64,000 nucleotides of DNA from Semisulcospira habei (taxonomy: Eukaryota > Mollusca > Gastropoda > Semisulcospiridae), in assembly GCA_036245525.1 (NCBI GenBank), contig BTPG01000001.1, positions 221,752,774 through 221,816,773 of the forward strand, in the 5' to 3' direction. Positions 1-11,050 of this stretch are shown one piece after another (within the stretch, counting starts at the first letter, position 1; each line of letters starts with the position of its first letter). Both the position numbers and the translations under genes were made by a program. A model generated the notes under the pieces. That model was not told where the DNA came from. It saw nothing but the letters and a program-made list of their open reading frames with translations, and searched no databases.

Positions 1-959
1 AGGACCATGTACGATGACTTGGAATGTGGACTTCATGGACCTGTCGCTGAGCGCTGGACTCCCACGATCCAGTTATGAGAGAGATGAGACACACGGGAAT
101 GGTAGCTTGCTCTCAATGCGAACAGCCCGTGCCTTGGTCACCACCACCATGCAGTCCTGGGCACAGCACAGTACTCGGAAGGAGTGTCCCAAGCTGCACC
201 TGAAGTCCGCTATCCAACCGTGCCTATGTCTCGGCACGACCATGAGATGATGGAGCGAGCAGACTGATGTATAGCTGGAGAGTTCCCACTCGCTCTGGGA
301 GCGCCCCAACTGTAGCCGCTGGTCACCTGATACTCACAAGCACGCTCGTCACCGGACAAAAGTCGAGTAATATGGCGCAGGACGGAGCGTGACTCTCCGA
401 ACCGGAGCGAGGGGAATACCGAGCTCACTCCACGCACACGCGATCCATCCAACGCAGCAGATTGGGGGACAAAAGAAGCACAGTGACCATCGGCTACCAC
501 GTCACGTCGGCTCGGCGCCAGGTGAGGAGGTAGATGCAGCTGTATGGGCCGATAGTAGAGACGCCCTAACGGAAGGGATCTGCGCCCACGTCATCGTTCT
601 GAAAGGCAAAGCCTCCGCCGTTAGCCCAAATCGCCCTGGCAGGGCTGGGCTACCGCTGCCGCAATCCGACGCCCCCCCCACGGCAGATCCTCCGAATCCG
701 CCGGTCGCACGCGACAGGTAGCATTCGGTGGTGCCTTGGTGAGGCGAGAATAGCGCCAGCGCGTAAGCAGTCCGATTTCCCGATGACAGCGTGCCCTGCT
801 CTGCGGCACCCGCCCCCGCCGCCTCCTACCACACTGCACTCCTAAGTGGAGGAAGCCCCCATTGATGGTATGTGTGTGTCCGCCCCCTTCCAGCCCTTGC
901 GACACCAGCTTCCCCCCCCCCCCCCGGAACGGCTCGCGCGCGCGACGCACACTATAGTT
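1..959. other. Unassigned sequence at left edge
   Basis: No gene or recognisable repeat was found. Similarity of element A to DIRS reverse transcriptase stops near 960, and the leftward sequence does not resemble RT in any frame. A poly-C run lies at about 902-923. The GC-rich composition suggests continuing transposon-derived DNA. Confidence 0.4.
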
Positions 960-1459
960 TTGGTGGCGGAAGAGTCCCGGCTTGGGCACACAGGAATAGG
1001 CGGCTAGTAGAAGGCCGGGGAATCGTGAAGCATGACCACCTCCGTGGCAAACTTCTGCAGAAGAGCGGAGACCTCGGCACGCAGAGCGCTGGACTTCAAC
1101 GGGTCGGAGAGCAAGGCGGTCCACACAGGGGACCGGCGCAGCGGAGGAGGAGAGCGAAACGAAATCTGAAGGCTGTCGGAGACGGTGGTCCGGATCCAGG
1201 GGTCGTCTGGGAACAGCGAAAGCCACTCTTCGCTGAACCGGGCAAGCCTCCCGCCGACTGGAGGACCCAAGACGGTCGGCGGGGGCGGAGGAGATAGGGA
1301 GTCAGTGGGCCCGCCCGCGCCCAGGGCGACGGGCAGGTCGGGACCGGGCGGGGGCAAAGGAGCTAACCTGACCGGGTCGACCAAAGGCAGGGCGGCGGCG
1401 GGTGGTACGCGAAGGAAGGGGGTCTGAGGACGCAGGATGTCCGGAGCCCCGCAGGGCAC
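960..1459 (-). pseudogene. DIRS A reverse transcriptase, N-terminal fragment
   Basis: It encodes VGGRLARFSEEWLSLFPDDP, LQISFRSPPPL and VMLHDSPAFY, matching the region before the RT palm in elements B, C and E. A stop falls immediately after SPAFY, and homology fades at a PKPG-like remnant. No catalytic RT motif is present. Confidence 0.65.
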
Positions 1460-3290
1460 GACCCGGGGCCTTGCGGGAGGTGCGAAAGCGGGAAGGCGCA
1501 GATTTGGTAGGCCACCGATCCGAGTTCGCGGACTTTACCGAAGACCAGGTGTCGCCAAACAGAAGTGGTCCACCGAGGGGGGCACGACGCAGCTGGTTCT
1601 GCAGGTCCGAAGGCATACCACGGCAGGCCCGTAGGACAGCATCCCGACGCATGAGGTCACAATTGGAGGAAGCCGCCATGGCGTTGACAGATGAGTGATA
1701 AGCCGCACGATTAGCTACCTCCGCGACGGCGAGAAGATCTCCTAACAGGGGAGTGACGGATGGATGCCAACCTTCCTCTATCCATTGCACAACCGCTCGG
1801 GTGACAAGCTCCAGGAAGCCCGAGCAGGCAAGGGTGTTACGAACCAGGGACGCTGTAGCATCCAAACCTCGAGGAAGGGCGCGTTTCAGAAGCGAGGAGC
1901 CGCCAGCCTGAAGAATAGCCGCCGGATCCACTGGAGGAAGAGCGCAGACAAAGGACTGGGAATGCCCAGAGTACCACTCCTGCCGGAAGGCGATGTCGAG
2001 GCCGGGGGGCCATCTGCGGTCGCCGAAAAACTGATGTTCCCTAGGGGCAGCGAGGAGGTGCGCGGAGAAGGCGTCCCGCATGTCACTGAAACCAGGAGGC
2101 TGAGGGAGAGACTTAAACTTCTTCGTCTGCTGACCAGCATCGACGAAGGTCGAGACCTTGCGCTTGAGGGGGGGAGACGGAGGGCAAGTGTCGACTGGGA
2201 GGGAGGCGGAAACGATGCGGGCAGCCTCATCCAAGGCGAGCGAGAAGAAGAAGGCAGCGGAGAAGAGTCAGAGAGATCCGAAAAGGACGAGCGGGAGACG
2301 GGGGGAACGGCTCCCTGGGCCGAGCAGGGCAGAAGCAGAATCCTCAGCCAGCAGACTCAAGGCGTCCTCGTCCCGGGGAGGAGGGGGAGCGGCAAGCGGA
2401 TTGCTGCGGCGAGAACGGAGAGGTCCCCGAGGGGCGTCCAGCCGGGGGAGGAGTAGGGAGAGCGGCTACGAGGACGGGAATGAAGGCAACCCTCCCGGCG
2501 AGGGCTCCGAGCGGAGCGACGCCTAGGGGAAACAGACGGACGTCGCGAGGAGCGAAGGGGGGAAAACTGCCGGTAGCGCGAAGAAGAACGCGGCAACGCC
2601 GCAACCAGGCAAGGGGGGCTGGAGGGTGACCGACGAGAATGACGGTGCCGATGACGAGAGTCCCACGGAGAGCGAGATCACGGCGAATAGGGAGAAGCCC
2701 TAGAGTCCTTGGTCGCGTAGCACTTCGTCTCTGAGAGCTGGGCGCTAAAAGGCGGGCTCCCTGCCGGTAAATTGACTCCTCGTAGGAGTGCGCAGGCGTG
2801 AGAGACGAGCGAGAACTGACCACAGACAAGGGGCGGTGAGGGTCGCGTCCCCTTGGGCCGGGCTCAGGGAGGACGGCACTTGGGGTCTGCAAAGCAGGGT
2901 CAGTTGTCCGAACAGTGCTGGGTGTACGCATCCTAAGCGGCGTTCTTTCCATGGGGTCCGTACGGACAAGCTTGGTCCCGGCTCCTGACATACTGGGGGG
3001 CGCTCGGACGGGAGGGTTACTCACAGGTAATGGCCGGTCCCGCCTGTAAAAGCTCCAAAGCTGCGACCACTTCAGTTCTGGCCTCGTGGAGCAGAGGTCA
3101 CAAGAGCGGTCCGAGGCACAGCCAGAGCAAGGGAGGCATACAGCGTGGTTGTCTGTTGGCCACTGGAAGTCGCCGCAGAGGGTGCAGGTCCGCACTTGGC
3201 AACTGCAACACACAAACAAACAAGCGTACGAGCGAGAGCACGTGGCCGCGCCCAACAAGGGGAAAGGGGAAACTAAGGTGACAAAGTCAA
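1302..3290 (-). pseudogene. DIRS A gag-like ORF1
   Basis: This is ORF1, or gag-like, coding in two frames. The upstream frame (to about 2344) carries a Cys cluster near 3190-3090 (CTLCGDF, CLPCSGC, CDLC), resembling the zinc-binding N terminus of animal DIRS gag proteins. The core frame, 2234-1302, contains QPPGFSDMRDAF, FRQEWYSGHSQSF, LVRNTLACSGFLELVT and APLGGPLLFGDTW. All of these recur in elements B, C and E. The C terminus is Arg/Pro-rich. A frameshift between 2344 and 2234 joins the two parts. The function is inferred from position before RT. Confidence 0.7.
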
Positions 3291-4109
3291 CATACCCAAG
3301 GTGAAAACACAATTCACCGCCCAAGGTGCGAACGCCCAGGCACGTGGCCTGCAAGCTAAGAGTCTGCAGTGCAGCAACGCTCCACCAGCACCGAGCGACC
3401 CAATATAACCGCAAGCGAAAGATGGGGAGTTTGCATAACACATGTTATATTGGTCAAACTCTGCATGATTATCATAGTCTACGCGCCAGAGCTCAGTCTC
3501 AAGCGACAAGGCGTAGGCCCCAGGGGCCAAGCCGAGAAAACAAAGAGCGACGTCAGGTTAGACAATCAAAGGCTGAGAAGTCCTCACGACCGGCGACACG
3601 CTTGGAGGCCGGCCGAAGGCCAAACAACTACCTTACCTCTCCGCAGCAACAGGGATGGGGGACGACACCTCCATACCACAACAGCGCCGAAGGCGGGAAA
3701 GGAGGCCAACCAAAGAGGCAAGAAGAGGCGAGAAGGCAGCAGTGGCAGAAGAGGAAGCAGCCGAAACAGCAGCGGCACACGGCAAGAGCCCGCAAGCGAA
3801 GCAGGTCCCAACACAAGTCGAAGACGGGTTCCAAACTGGTCGAACGTAAGCGAGGCCGGAGGCTAACAAAACACATCTGCACTAGACGAGCTAAGTAGAC
3901 TAAACTGGGTAATCATCACATGACTCGGAACCGGATGGGCAGTCACGGGAGATCACTCTCGGCCCCTCTGGGGGTTCCCCGAGTGCCTCCCGGTTGGTGC
4001 AGGGGCACAACGGGTTCCTAGGCTAAAATTGTGAGAGTAAGTAGACACTTCCTATCAGTCATGTCACCGGTAATGTGTTTGAGGAAATAAATCACAGTGC
4101 AGCACAAAA

Positions 4110-4188
4110 TTAACTCTCAACTCCCAGAACTAAATGACTTACATTCTACTGAATGGACGTCATTTAGTACTGGGAGTTTCAGAGTTAA
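4110..4188. repeat. TTAA-tipped palindrome (family P6)
   Basis: 79 bp between two TTAA sites. The left arm, TTAACTCT then ACTCCCAG and ACTAAATGAC, is mirrored by the right arm. The whole can fold into a hairpin. It starts 31 nt inside the intron after the exon ending at 4220. Confidence 0.75.
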
Positions 4189-4219
4189 TTGCATCCTTGT
4201 AACACAAACAATAACTTAC

Positions 4220-4342
4220 CAGCATGGCTTGCTGCACCAGGTTGGCATTGCGCTCACACATGGTCTTGAGCACTTTGTTGGCAGCAGCATGTCGAGCCGT
4301 CACATTTGACTTGGACGCCACGGTCAGGGGGTAGATCAACGC
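4220..4342 (-). CDS. MTOR: MTOR exon (end of FAT)
   Basis: 41 codons, encoding ALIYPLTVASKSNVTARHAA and MCERNANLVQQAML. This is the segment just before the FRB domain. The acceptor is TTTACAG and the donor is ATGCTG|GTAAGT. A TTAA-tipped palindrome begins 31 nt into the next intron. The FRB exon is off the left edge, beyond element A. Confidence 0.97.
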
Positions 4343-4666
4343 CTGTAAATTACAGAGAAAAAAAATGTGAACAGAGTTGCTCCAACTGCTGCCAGGATGA
4401 GGAACCATCCCCAGTAGCAAAAGGACCTTCAGGCCAAAAGTAAAAGGTCCTCATGCCCACGTCACCTCAAGTACTTTTACCCAAATTAAATTCATCTGTC
4501 AAAAAGTGCAGTACTCCTACCAGGAGCGACTAATGTCTTGCTGTTGCTGTGTTCTGGCGATATGGCACCATAGGGAAGGGGCAAAGAGATCTAATGATCT
4601 GCCAACAGCTGAGCAACTCCTCTCGGTACATGAACTTCATCAAATAATGGGCCTGTCAGTATTTAC

Positions 4667-4765
4667 CTGTGGATGTGCCTTTCCAATGTCGACTAGCAGC
4701 TGATGCACCAGACGACCAACCAGACTGCGGGGAGTGTCGATACGGGCAATCAGCTGAGGAATCAC
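4667..4765 (-). CDS. MTOR: MTOR exon (late FAT)
   Basis: 33 codons, encoding VIPQLIARIDTPRSLVGRLV and HQLLVDIGKAHPQ. The acceptor is TCATCTAG and the donor is CACAG|GTAAAT. Confidence 0.97.
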
Positions 4766-4877
4766 CTAGATGAAACCAAAAGAAAACTTTGGTGCATTTC
4801 AAACTATTTTCTTGGTTGCTACCAGGACAGAAGAACCTGTTTTAAGTGACCATCTTTATAAGAGAGATCATCTTTCA

Positions 4878-5084
4878 TTAACCCATTACATCCTGAGGCT
4901 GATTTTTTTTTCAGATTAGTAAGATTTCTACATTACAGTTCCTGTCATAGACTGACCATGATAGTTCAAGGGTGGTGCCAGGACAGCTAGGTGCCTATGG
5001 GCGCCAAGCTGTTCTGGCACCACCTTTTAACTATCATGGTCAAATTCATCTCATGTTAAAGGGTAACAGGACTTCTAGGGTTAA
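4878..5084. repeat. TTAA-bounded palindromic MITE (family P1)
   Basis: 207 bp between TTAA sites, with imperfect outer repeats (TTAACCCATTA and its mirror). The core, 4953-5042, is a hairpin whose arms begin TGACCATGATAGTTCAAGG. The same core recurs near 10.9, 18.8, 19.7, 56.1, 60.4 and 62.7 kb. Confidence 0.8.
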
Positions 5085-5327
5085 TGATCATTTAGGAGGC
5101 TGTAGCCAACTAACTGATAGTCTTTACTGACACGACACTTTTAGCCCTTCAAGATTTCTCGAGAGAGAGCAGGTTGTGACCACTTGTTTTCTTGAAAAAA
5201 AAGGTTGTTGCTTAAAACAAGTTCTGCTGCATATCTACGTTTGAGAAAGCACAGTAACTTAATAAAATAAAATAAAATACAAAATGGGCAGGCTGATCCT
5301 GATGCTGCGATTTTATATCCCACTTAT

Positions 5328-5402
5328 AGAACCCTGACCAGACCTTCCCCTGCAGCCACTGCGGTCGAACCTGCCTGTCCCGGATTGGCCTCCGCAGCCA
5401 CC
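5328..5402 (+). mobile_element. LINE 3' fragment (zinc-finger LINE)
   Basis: A plus-strand piece of the same LINE as 27279-31161. It encodes FPCSHCGRTCLSRIGLRSH and breaks off in mid-finger, where the A/C tract begins. No 3' end or target duplication can be seen. Confidence 0.75.
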
Positions 5403-7050
5403 AAACCACACCACCACCCCCAACCCCACTCCAAACCAACCACACCACCCCCCCCAACCCCCACACCCCCAACCATCCCACACCCACACCCCACAACCCC
5501 CCCCACCCCCCAAACCCCCCCCACCCCCCACCCAACCCCCCAACCCACCCCCCCCATCCCCCACCCCCCCCCCCAACACCCCACCACACCACCACAAACA
5601 CCCCCCCACCCACCCCAACCACCCCCCCACCCACCCCCAACCACCCCACACCCCCCAACCCCCCCACCCCACCCCCCACCCCCCACCCCCACCCCCCCCC
5701 AAACCCCCCCCACCCCCCCCCCCCACCCCCAAACAAACCCACCCCCCCACACCCCCAACACCCCCCACACCACACCCCCCCCCCCACCCACCACACCCCC
5801 CCCCCCCCCCCAAACACCCCCACACCACACCCCACCCCCAACCAACACCCACACCACCACCCCCACCAACCCCCCCCACCACCCCCCCAACACCCACCCC
5901 AACCACCCCACCACCAACCCCCCCCACCACACAAACCCCCCCAACACACAACCCCCCCCCACCCCCCACCACACCCCCCACACCCAACCCCCCCACCCAC
6001 CCCACACCACCCCCACCCAACCCCCCCACCACCCCACCACCCACAACCCACCCCACCCCACACCACCAACACCACCCACCCACACACCCACCCACCACCC
6101 CACAACCCCCAACCACCCCCCACCCCCCACACCCCCACACCCACCAAACCCCCCCACACCCACCCCACACCACCCCCCCACAACCCCACCACCCACACCC
6201 CCACCCACAACCCCCCCACCCCAACCCCACCCACACCACCCCCAACACCCCCCCACACCACCCCCACCCCCCAACCCACCCCCCACCCACCAACACCCAA
6301 ACACACCACCCACCCCCCCACCCCCCAACCACCCCACCACCCCAACCCCCACCCCCCACACCCCACACCACCCACCCAAACCCACACCCAACACCAACCC
6401 CCACCACCCCCAAACCTATAAACTCACCACAAAAATTACCCCCCCAAAACATAACAAAAACTCAAACAAATCAAACACCCAAACAACACCCACCAACCAC
6501 CACAAACAACCACCCACACCCCACACACTAAAAACACACCACACCAACAAATACACCCCCTACTCTACCAACCCACCACAATCTAACAATACAAACCAAC
6601 AAAACCACATACAACTACACCAACTACCAATCCACCCTATCCAATCCAAGATAATAAAATTCCCTCCATCATACTCTATCCCCACTCCCAACCCCCAACC
6701 TAAATCTAAAAAACCCCCATTCACCCATTACAACACTTTCCCAAATTCAATCCTCAACATCCCAACCCCCCCAACACTAACTATCATATAACCCATACAT
6801 TCCCCTTCCCTCCTCCCTCAAACCTCCCCCCCCTCCAAACATTATTCATAGACCTCTTATCCTTACATCATATCTTTTACCCCCATTCCACTTCCCCTTT
6901 CACAACCCACATACACCCCCAATACTTCTTACAAAATTAGTCGCATCCACCTTTGCAACACATATATTATCCCTCATATGCTATATCATTTTTCTTTCCC
7001 TCTCCACTCAGTTTTCTAACCCATAATTACCTTTATTTATTATTATCTGC
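5402..7050. other. G-free, A/C-rich tract, probable sequence artefact
   Basis: From 5402 to about 6417 the plus strand is almost only A and C. T then appears, the first G comes only near 6650, and normal composition returns by about 7050. There is no repeat unit. Both edges lie inside coding sequence of unrelated LINEs. The long open frames here (Pro/Thr/His-rich, or Gly/Trp/Val-rich in reverse) are artefacts of composition. An MTOR exon expected in this interval is missing. Confidence 0.7.
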
Positions 7051-7054
7051 CCGC

Positions 7055-8222
7055 AATCCTGGACAGTATTTCTGGTTTTGATCCCTCATCTGTCACAATG
7101 GCTCCTAAGTATTTGAATTTATTAACTGTTTCTAGTTTTTGGCTTCCAATCATGTCAGTGCCAATGCCACTGTGTTATTTGTCATCAGTTTGGTCTTCTC
7201 TGCACTGATTTCCATCCCATATGCAATGGCTGTGCTGTCCAACTTTTCCACCAGCTGAGCTAGCTCCTTTTCTGTTCCTGCAAGGCCATCAATGTCATCC
7301 GCAAAGCGCAAGTTCACGATTGTTCTGCCTCCAATACTGACAGTTCCTTTATGATCTTTCAGAGCGTCTGTCATGATTCTTTCCAGGAAGATGGTGAAAA
7401 GAGTAGGTGAGAGCAAGCAGCCTCGTCGGACTCTGACTGTAGTCCTAAACCAGTTTCCTATTTGCCGTTGAAGCAGACTGCGCTAGTGGCCTTGTTGTAA
7501 AGGTTTGCTATGATGTTGATCAGATTTATGCTGTATAGCTTCATGGTGGACCAAAGGGCTGCATGCCACACCCTGTCAAACGCTTCCTTAAAATCCACAA
7601 AGACATGATGGAGGTCTTGCTGGTGCTGGAGGTACCTCTCACATAGAACTCTCAGATTGAAGATCTACTCAGTTGTGCTACACCCTGGTCTGAAGCCTGC
7701 CTGTTCCTCAGCTATGATTTCCTCTGCCTGTGGCTACAGCCTGTTCAGTAGGATCTTTAACATGACTTTGCTTGGGTGGCATATAAGACTGATCGTGCGA
7801 TAATTCTGGCAATGATGTAAGTTGCCTTTTTTGGGGAGAGTTATTATAAGTGATTGGGTCCATGGTGTGGGCCAGTCCCCTGACTGCCAGATCTTATTGC
7901 AGATTGTTAGTAAGGCGCTTATCATGTCTTCTCCCCCTTCTTGGACTAGTTCTGCAGGGATGTTGTCTGCTCCTGCTGCCTTCCCTTTTTTCAGCGACTT
8001 CACTGCAGACTCTACTTCTTCTCGGAGGATGGGATAGTTGCCATTGTTGGTCACGGGTGGGTTGACAAGTATGCCTGGGTCCCCTGTAGCTCGGTGGTTG
8101 TACAAATCTGAGCAGTACTCTGTCCATCTCTTCAGTATGTCTTGGTCTTCCGTAAGACAGTTCCCTTCACTATCTTGAATGATCGAGGAGCATCCTTGTT
8201 TTACACTGGTCAGGTCTTTCAC
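7055..8222 (-). pseudogene. RTE-like LINE reverse transcriptase
   Basis: It contains LKKGKAAGADNIPAELVQEG, then ITLPKKGNLHHCQNYRTISL, a gap with stops (7420-7730) encoding the palm entry, and LRFADDIDGLAG with the FADD catalytic motif at about 7290-7310. Several frameshifts interrupt it. Confidence 0.85.
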
Positions 8223-8666
8223 CAGCTGGTATGCTTTTTTGCTATTATTTTTGTTCAGATTTTCTTCTACATGTTTACACTGATCTTCAATCCAGTTATT
8301 CTTTGACTTTTTCGTGCTTTTCTTGATATCCTGGTTAATTTCCCTGTATTGTTTAGCTCCTTCTACCTCTGATTTCTTTTTCTTTAATTCTCGACGCTTG
8401 TCACATAGAACAAAGATGTTGGCTGTAACCCAAGGTTTCTTTGCTTGTCAGTGTTTGCCAAAGATCTCACTGGCTGTTTGGGTTACAGCAGTGTTAAATG
8501 TGTCGATCAGGGTGTCCACATCCATGTCTTCTGCACCTAGAAGTAGCAGTGGCGCGAATTTTAATCCTATCTTTGCCTGGAAGGCTTCTGCTACCTCTGG
8601 GTCTTTCAGTTTTTCAAGATCAAACTTGATTCTGGTGGGACCCTGCTTGTTGACCTTTAGGCAGAG

Positions 8667-9529
8667 TCAGAAGGTCATCATCACTAAGTCATGGTCGCTT
8701 CCAATGTCTGCTCCTTGAAAACTTCTTGTCTTGGCAATGTTCACACTGGTTTGGGAGTGTCTCTTCACCATGATGTAGTCAATTTGGTTATGATGCTCTC
8801 CGTTCGGGCTGTGCCATGTCCACCTTTTGGATGCTTTGTGTGGGCCAAACGTGTTCATCAGCTTTAGATCATTTGAGCTGGCAAATTCCAGGAGCCTTAA
8901 GCCTCTGTCGTTGGTCTCTGCATTGCAGTAGCGTCCGCATGTGCCTTTCCAGTTCCTAGCAGCATCCTCTCCTATTTTGGCATTCCAGTCTTCCTGCACA
9001 ATGTCTTTCTTGAGGGTCTGGTCCAAGACTTCTTGCAGTTGGTCATAGAAGTCTTCTATTTCCTCAACGCCATAGTCTGTTGTTGGGGCGTAAACTTGTA
9101 CAATGGTGATATTGAATGGGGTTGCCCTCAAGCGTATGGTGATAAGCCTACTGGAGACTGGCCGACAACTCATGACAGTGCTCACGATGTCTTTGTGGAG
9201 GAGTAATCTGACACCCTGTTCGTGTTTGTCTTCTCTGCCAGTTTGTGGTTTTGCTGGGTTGATGTTTCCCCAAGGTTCTTCCATCGTACTTCGCACAGTC
9301 CTAGGATGGTCCAGTGCTATCTGTTCATTTCGTGCGTCAGTTCCTCTACCTTTCCAGGCGTTCTTAATGTTCTGACGTTCCAGGTGCCAATGCTGATGTT
9401 GTTTCTGGCACGGAGTTTTGGTGGTGCACCAGTAACACACTTAACACCTCTACCCTGGCGCAAGACAGAAGGTGCGGTCCTTGTTCCGGGCGACAACCGA
9501 TCCGGTATGGACTGAGGTAAGGTTGTCAT
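8667..9529 (-). pseudogene. RTE-like LINE APE endonuclease
   Basis: It encodes ISIGTWNVRTLRTPGKVEEL, then VQVYAPTTDYGVEEIEDFYD, DWNAKIGEDA and a GEHHNQIDYIMVKRHSQ segment. These are the apurinic-endonuclease motifs that nick DNA to prime reverse transcription. The frame changes near 9320-9440, and an expected GDFNAK reads EDWNAK, so the copy is probably inactive. Confidence 0.85.
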
Positions 9530-9840
9530 TGCATGTGGTGTGTCTTGGGCAAAAGAACCTGGCGGAGCCCATCCCTCTCCAGGCTGTTAACCACAACTGA
9601 AACTCCACATAACTTGTGGCTCACCTTGGTCCTGGACACTTGGCTGATGAGACCCTCATGGGACTCTTTTGCCCTGGGTGGTGACTTCATCAAGGAATTT
9701 CACACACAATCAGGTACCGTGTCAGCACCCTAGCCTTTGGTTATCCAAAACCTAACCTGCAAGGCAGCAGGGGACTCGTGGAGGGTGGGGTCGTCTAATT
9801 CCCGTGCAGATGTGAACATCTGCCCACTGCCCACAACTTG

Positions 9841-10176
9841 AAGTTCAATTATGTTCAAATCAGAGAATTATTATTTATTCTTATAATCACTTAAAAAAAT
9901 TATAAAAGTTGAAGAGCTAAATATCACTCCCAGAGATGATCCATTTAAAAAAATTAATAAAAAAAAACAACAAAAAAACCCAACAGAACATAAGGTAAAC
10001 ATTTTTTTTCAAAAACATGAATTATGGACTACTCTTTTTGTCAGGCTGGGTACCATGAGCACTGATTGAGCAATTTTTTTTAATGCGAACAGCAAACTAC
10101 CCAACCACTAATCAACCAGCCCAACAAACTGATGAAATCCAAATTTCTGAATAGAGAAACTCCACAAACTACTCAC
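9841..10176. other. Intron sequence without recognised features
   Basis: AT-rich intron directly downstream of the exon ending at 10177. It contains only short A and T runs (for example 9950-9990). No exon matching the missing FAT block was seen. Confidence 0.6.
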
Positions 10177-10335
10177 CGACTCTGGCTTGGGCGAGGTTGG
10201 GGGGAATGTCTCGAGGCGTGGGGTGCTGGCATATGCTGTGAGATCCGCAGAGGAGGGGTTGGTGCTGGGCAGGACTCCCAGTTCCTTGTAGAACAGCACA
10301 GACTCATAGTTCATCAAAGCCCATGCGTGCCAAGC
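10177..10335 (-). CDS. MTOR: MTOR exon (FAT, variable loop)
   Basis: 53 codons, encoding AWHAWALMNYESVLFYKE and then a Ser/Pro/Thr-rich tail (TSPKPES). The tail corresponds to the long variable FAT loop of vertebrate mTOR but is much shorter here. The acceptor is TTTGCAG and the donor is GTCG|GTGAGT. The next expected block, which begins near a TEDLSKTLLMYTVPA-like segment, was not found downstream. Confidence 0.95.
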
Positions 10336-10602
10336 CTGCAAAAAGATTAAAAGACAATTGAGTTCTGGCCTGTAAACTTGTAACTTACTGTCTGTAACTG
10401 TGTACTGGTCTGAAATTTTGGCCTACATTAGCATGTGTATGTCAGCCCAAAACTCAACCCCCCAAAACTATTACGACTATGTACCAGTTGCAGAAGATAA
10501 ACTAGCCATGGTTAGTGTAAAACTAGCTTTGCCATGTAAACTGAGCACTACAATAACACAAACGTGACATCCGATGTTTATGGTTGCTATGTACTATGTT
10601 AT

Positions 10603-10813
10603 CCTCAGAGGACTCTCACAGAGCTAGCCTTAAGGACAAGCGGCTCAGGAGAAAAAACAGAGATGCCGCAGCTCAGAACCCCGGCCATACCTTCCCCTGC
10701 AGCCACTGCGGTCGAACCTGCCTGTCTCGGATTGGCCTCCGCAGCCACGAACAAGCCTGCAGACGTCGTGGGCAACTCCTATAAAATCTTCGTTCGCGAA
10801 GTCAAGCCAAGAG
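10603..10813 (+). mobile_element. 5'-truncated LINE copy (zinc-finger LINE) with TSD
   Basis: 211 bp tail of the zinc-finger LINE, encoding SLKDKRLRRKNRDAAAQNP and the finger PCSHCGRTCLSRIGLRSHEQ. It ends in AAGTCAAGCCAAGAG. It is flanked by a 10 bp target duplication, ACTATGTTAT, at 10593-10602 and 10814-10823. Confidence 0.92.
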
Positions 10814-10933
10814 ACTATGTTATACAGAGGCTGACCTGTAATCTAAAGTTTAAGCCCGTCAATATGGTCTTGAACAAATTCATTTTACTGCACATGGAGC
10901 CTGACATGCCATAACACTTTTCAGAAGACGGAG

Positions 10934-11029
10934 TGACCACGGCAGTTCAAGAATAGTGCCAGAATTTCTTGGCACCTAAAGGTGCCAAGCTATTCTTGTA
11001 GTTGTACCTCCCTTGCACTATCATGGTCA
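10934..11029. repeat. P1 palindrome copy, diverged
   Basis: Imperfect hairpin with arms around GCCAGAATTTCTTGGCACC and GGTGCCAAGCTATTCTTG, and ATCATGGTCA at the right edge. Sequence near 10440-10490 resembles the outer part of the 56.0 kb copy. The LINE at 10603 may therefore have split one original element. Confidence 0.65.
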
Positions 11030-11050
11030 GTCCATCTCCTTTTGTAACAG

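Larger units (their letters stand above)
960..4091 (-). mobile_element. DIRS-like element A (5' part, truncated)
   Basis: This is the 5' portion of a DIRS-like tyrosine-recombinase retrotransposon. Its left-end ITR (about 3990-4091) reads outward with CCTATCAGT, then a CACCGGTAATG version of the shared tip and a GAGGAAATAAA terminus, resembling element B. Gag-like coding follows, then the beginning of RT. The element breaks near 960, just after the RT start, so the RT core, RNase H and YR are absent from the window. Confidence 0.75.
7055..9800 (-). mobile_element. RTE-like LINE, 3' truncated by A/C tract
   Basis: An APE-type non-LTR retrotransposon. From high to low coordinate it has a leader (TAGACGACCCC at about 9797), endonuclease, RT and the beginning of the post-RT region (KYLGAIVTDEGSKPEILSRI, about 7060-7120). 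The coding is broken by frameshifts. The 3' end is lost where the sequence decays at about 7050. Confidence 0.85.

Noticed and set aside
4418..4465. Third copy of the P7 palindrome
   Set aside because: Only the tip CCAGTAGCAAAAGGACCTT and a short fold-back are similar. There is not enough to call a copy.
5385..6791. Long open frames (over 350 codons) on both strands in the A/C tract
   Set aside because: They exist only because one strand has no G and little T, so stop codons cannot form. The translations are Pro/Thr/His or Gly/Trp/Val runs with no domain.
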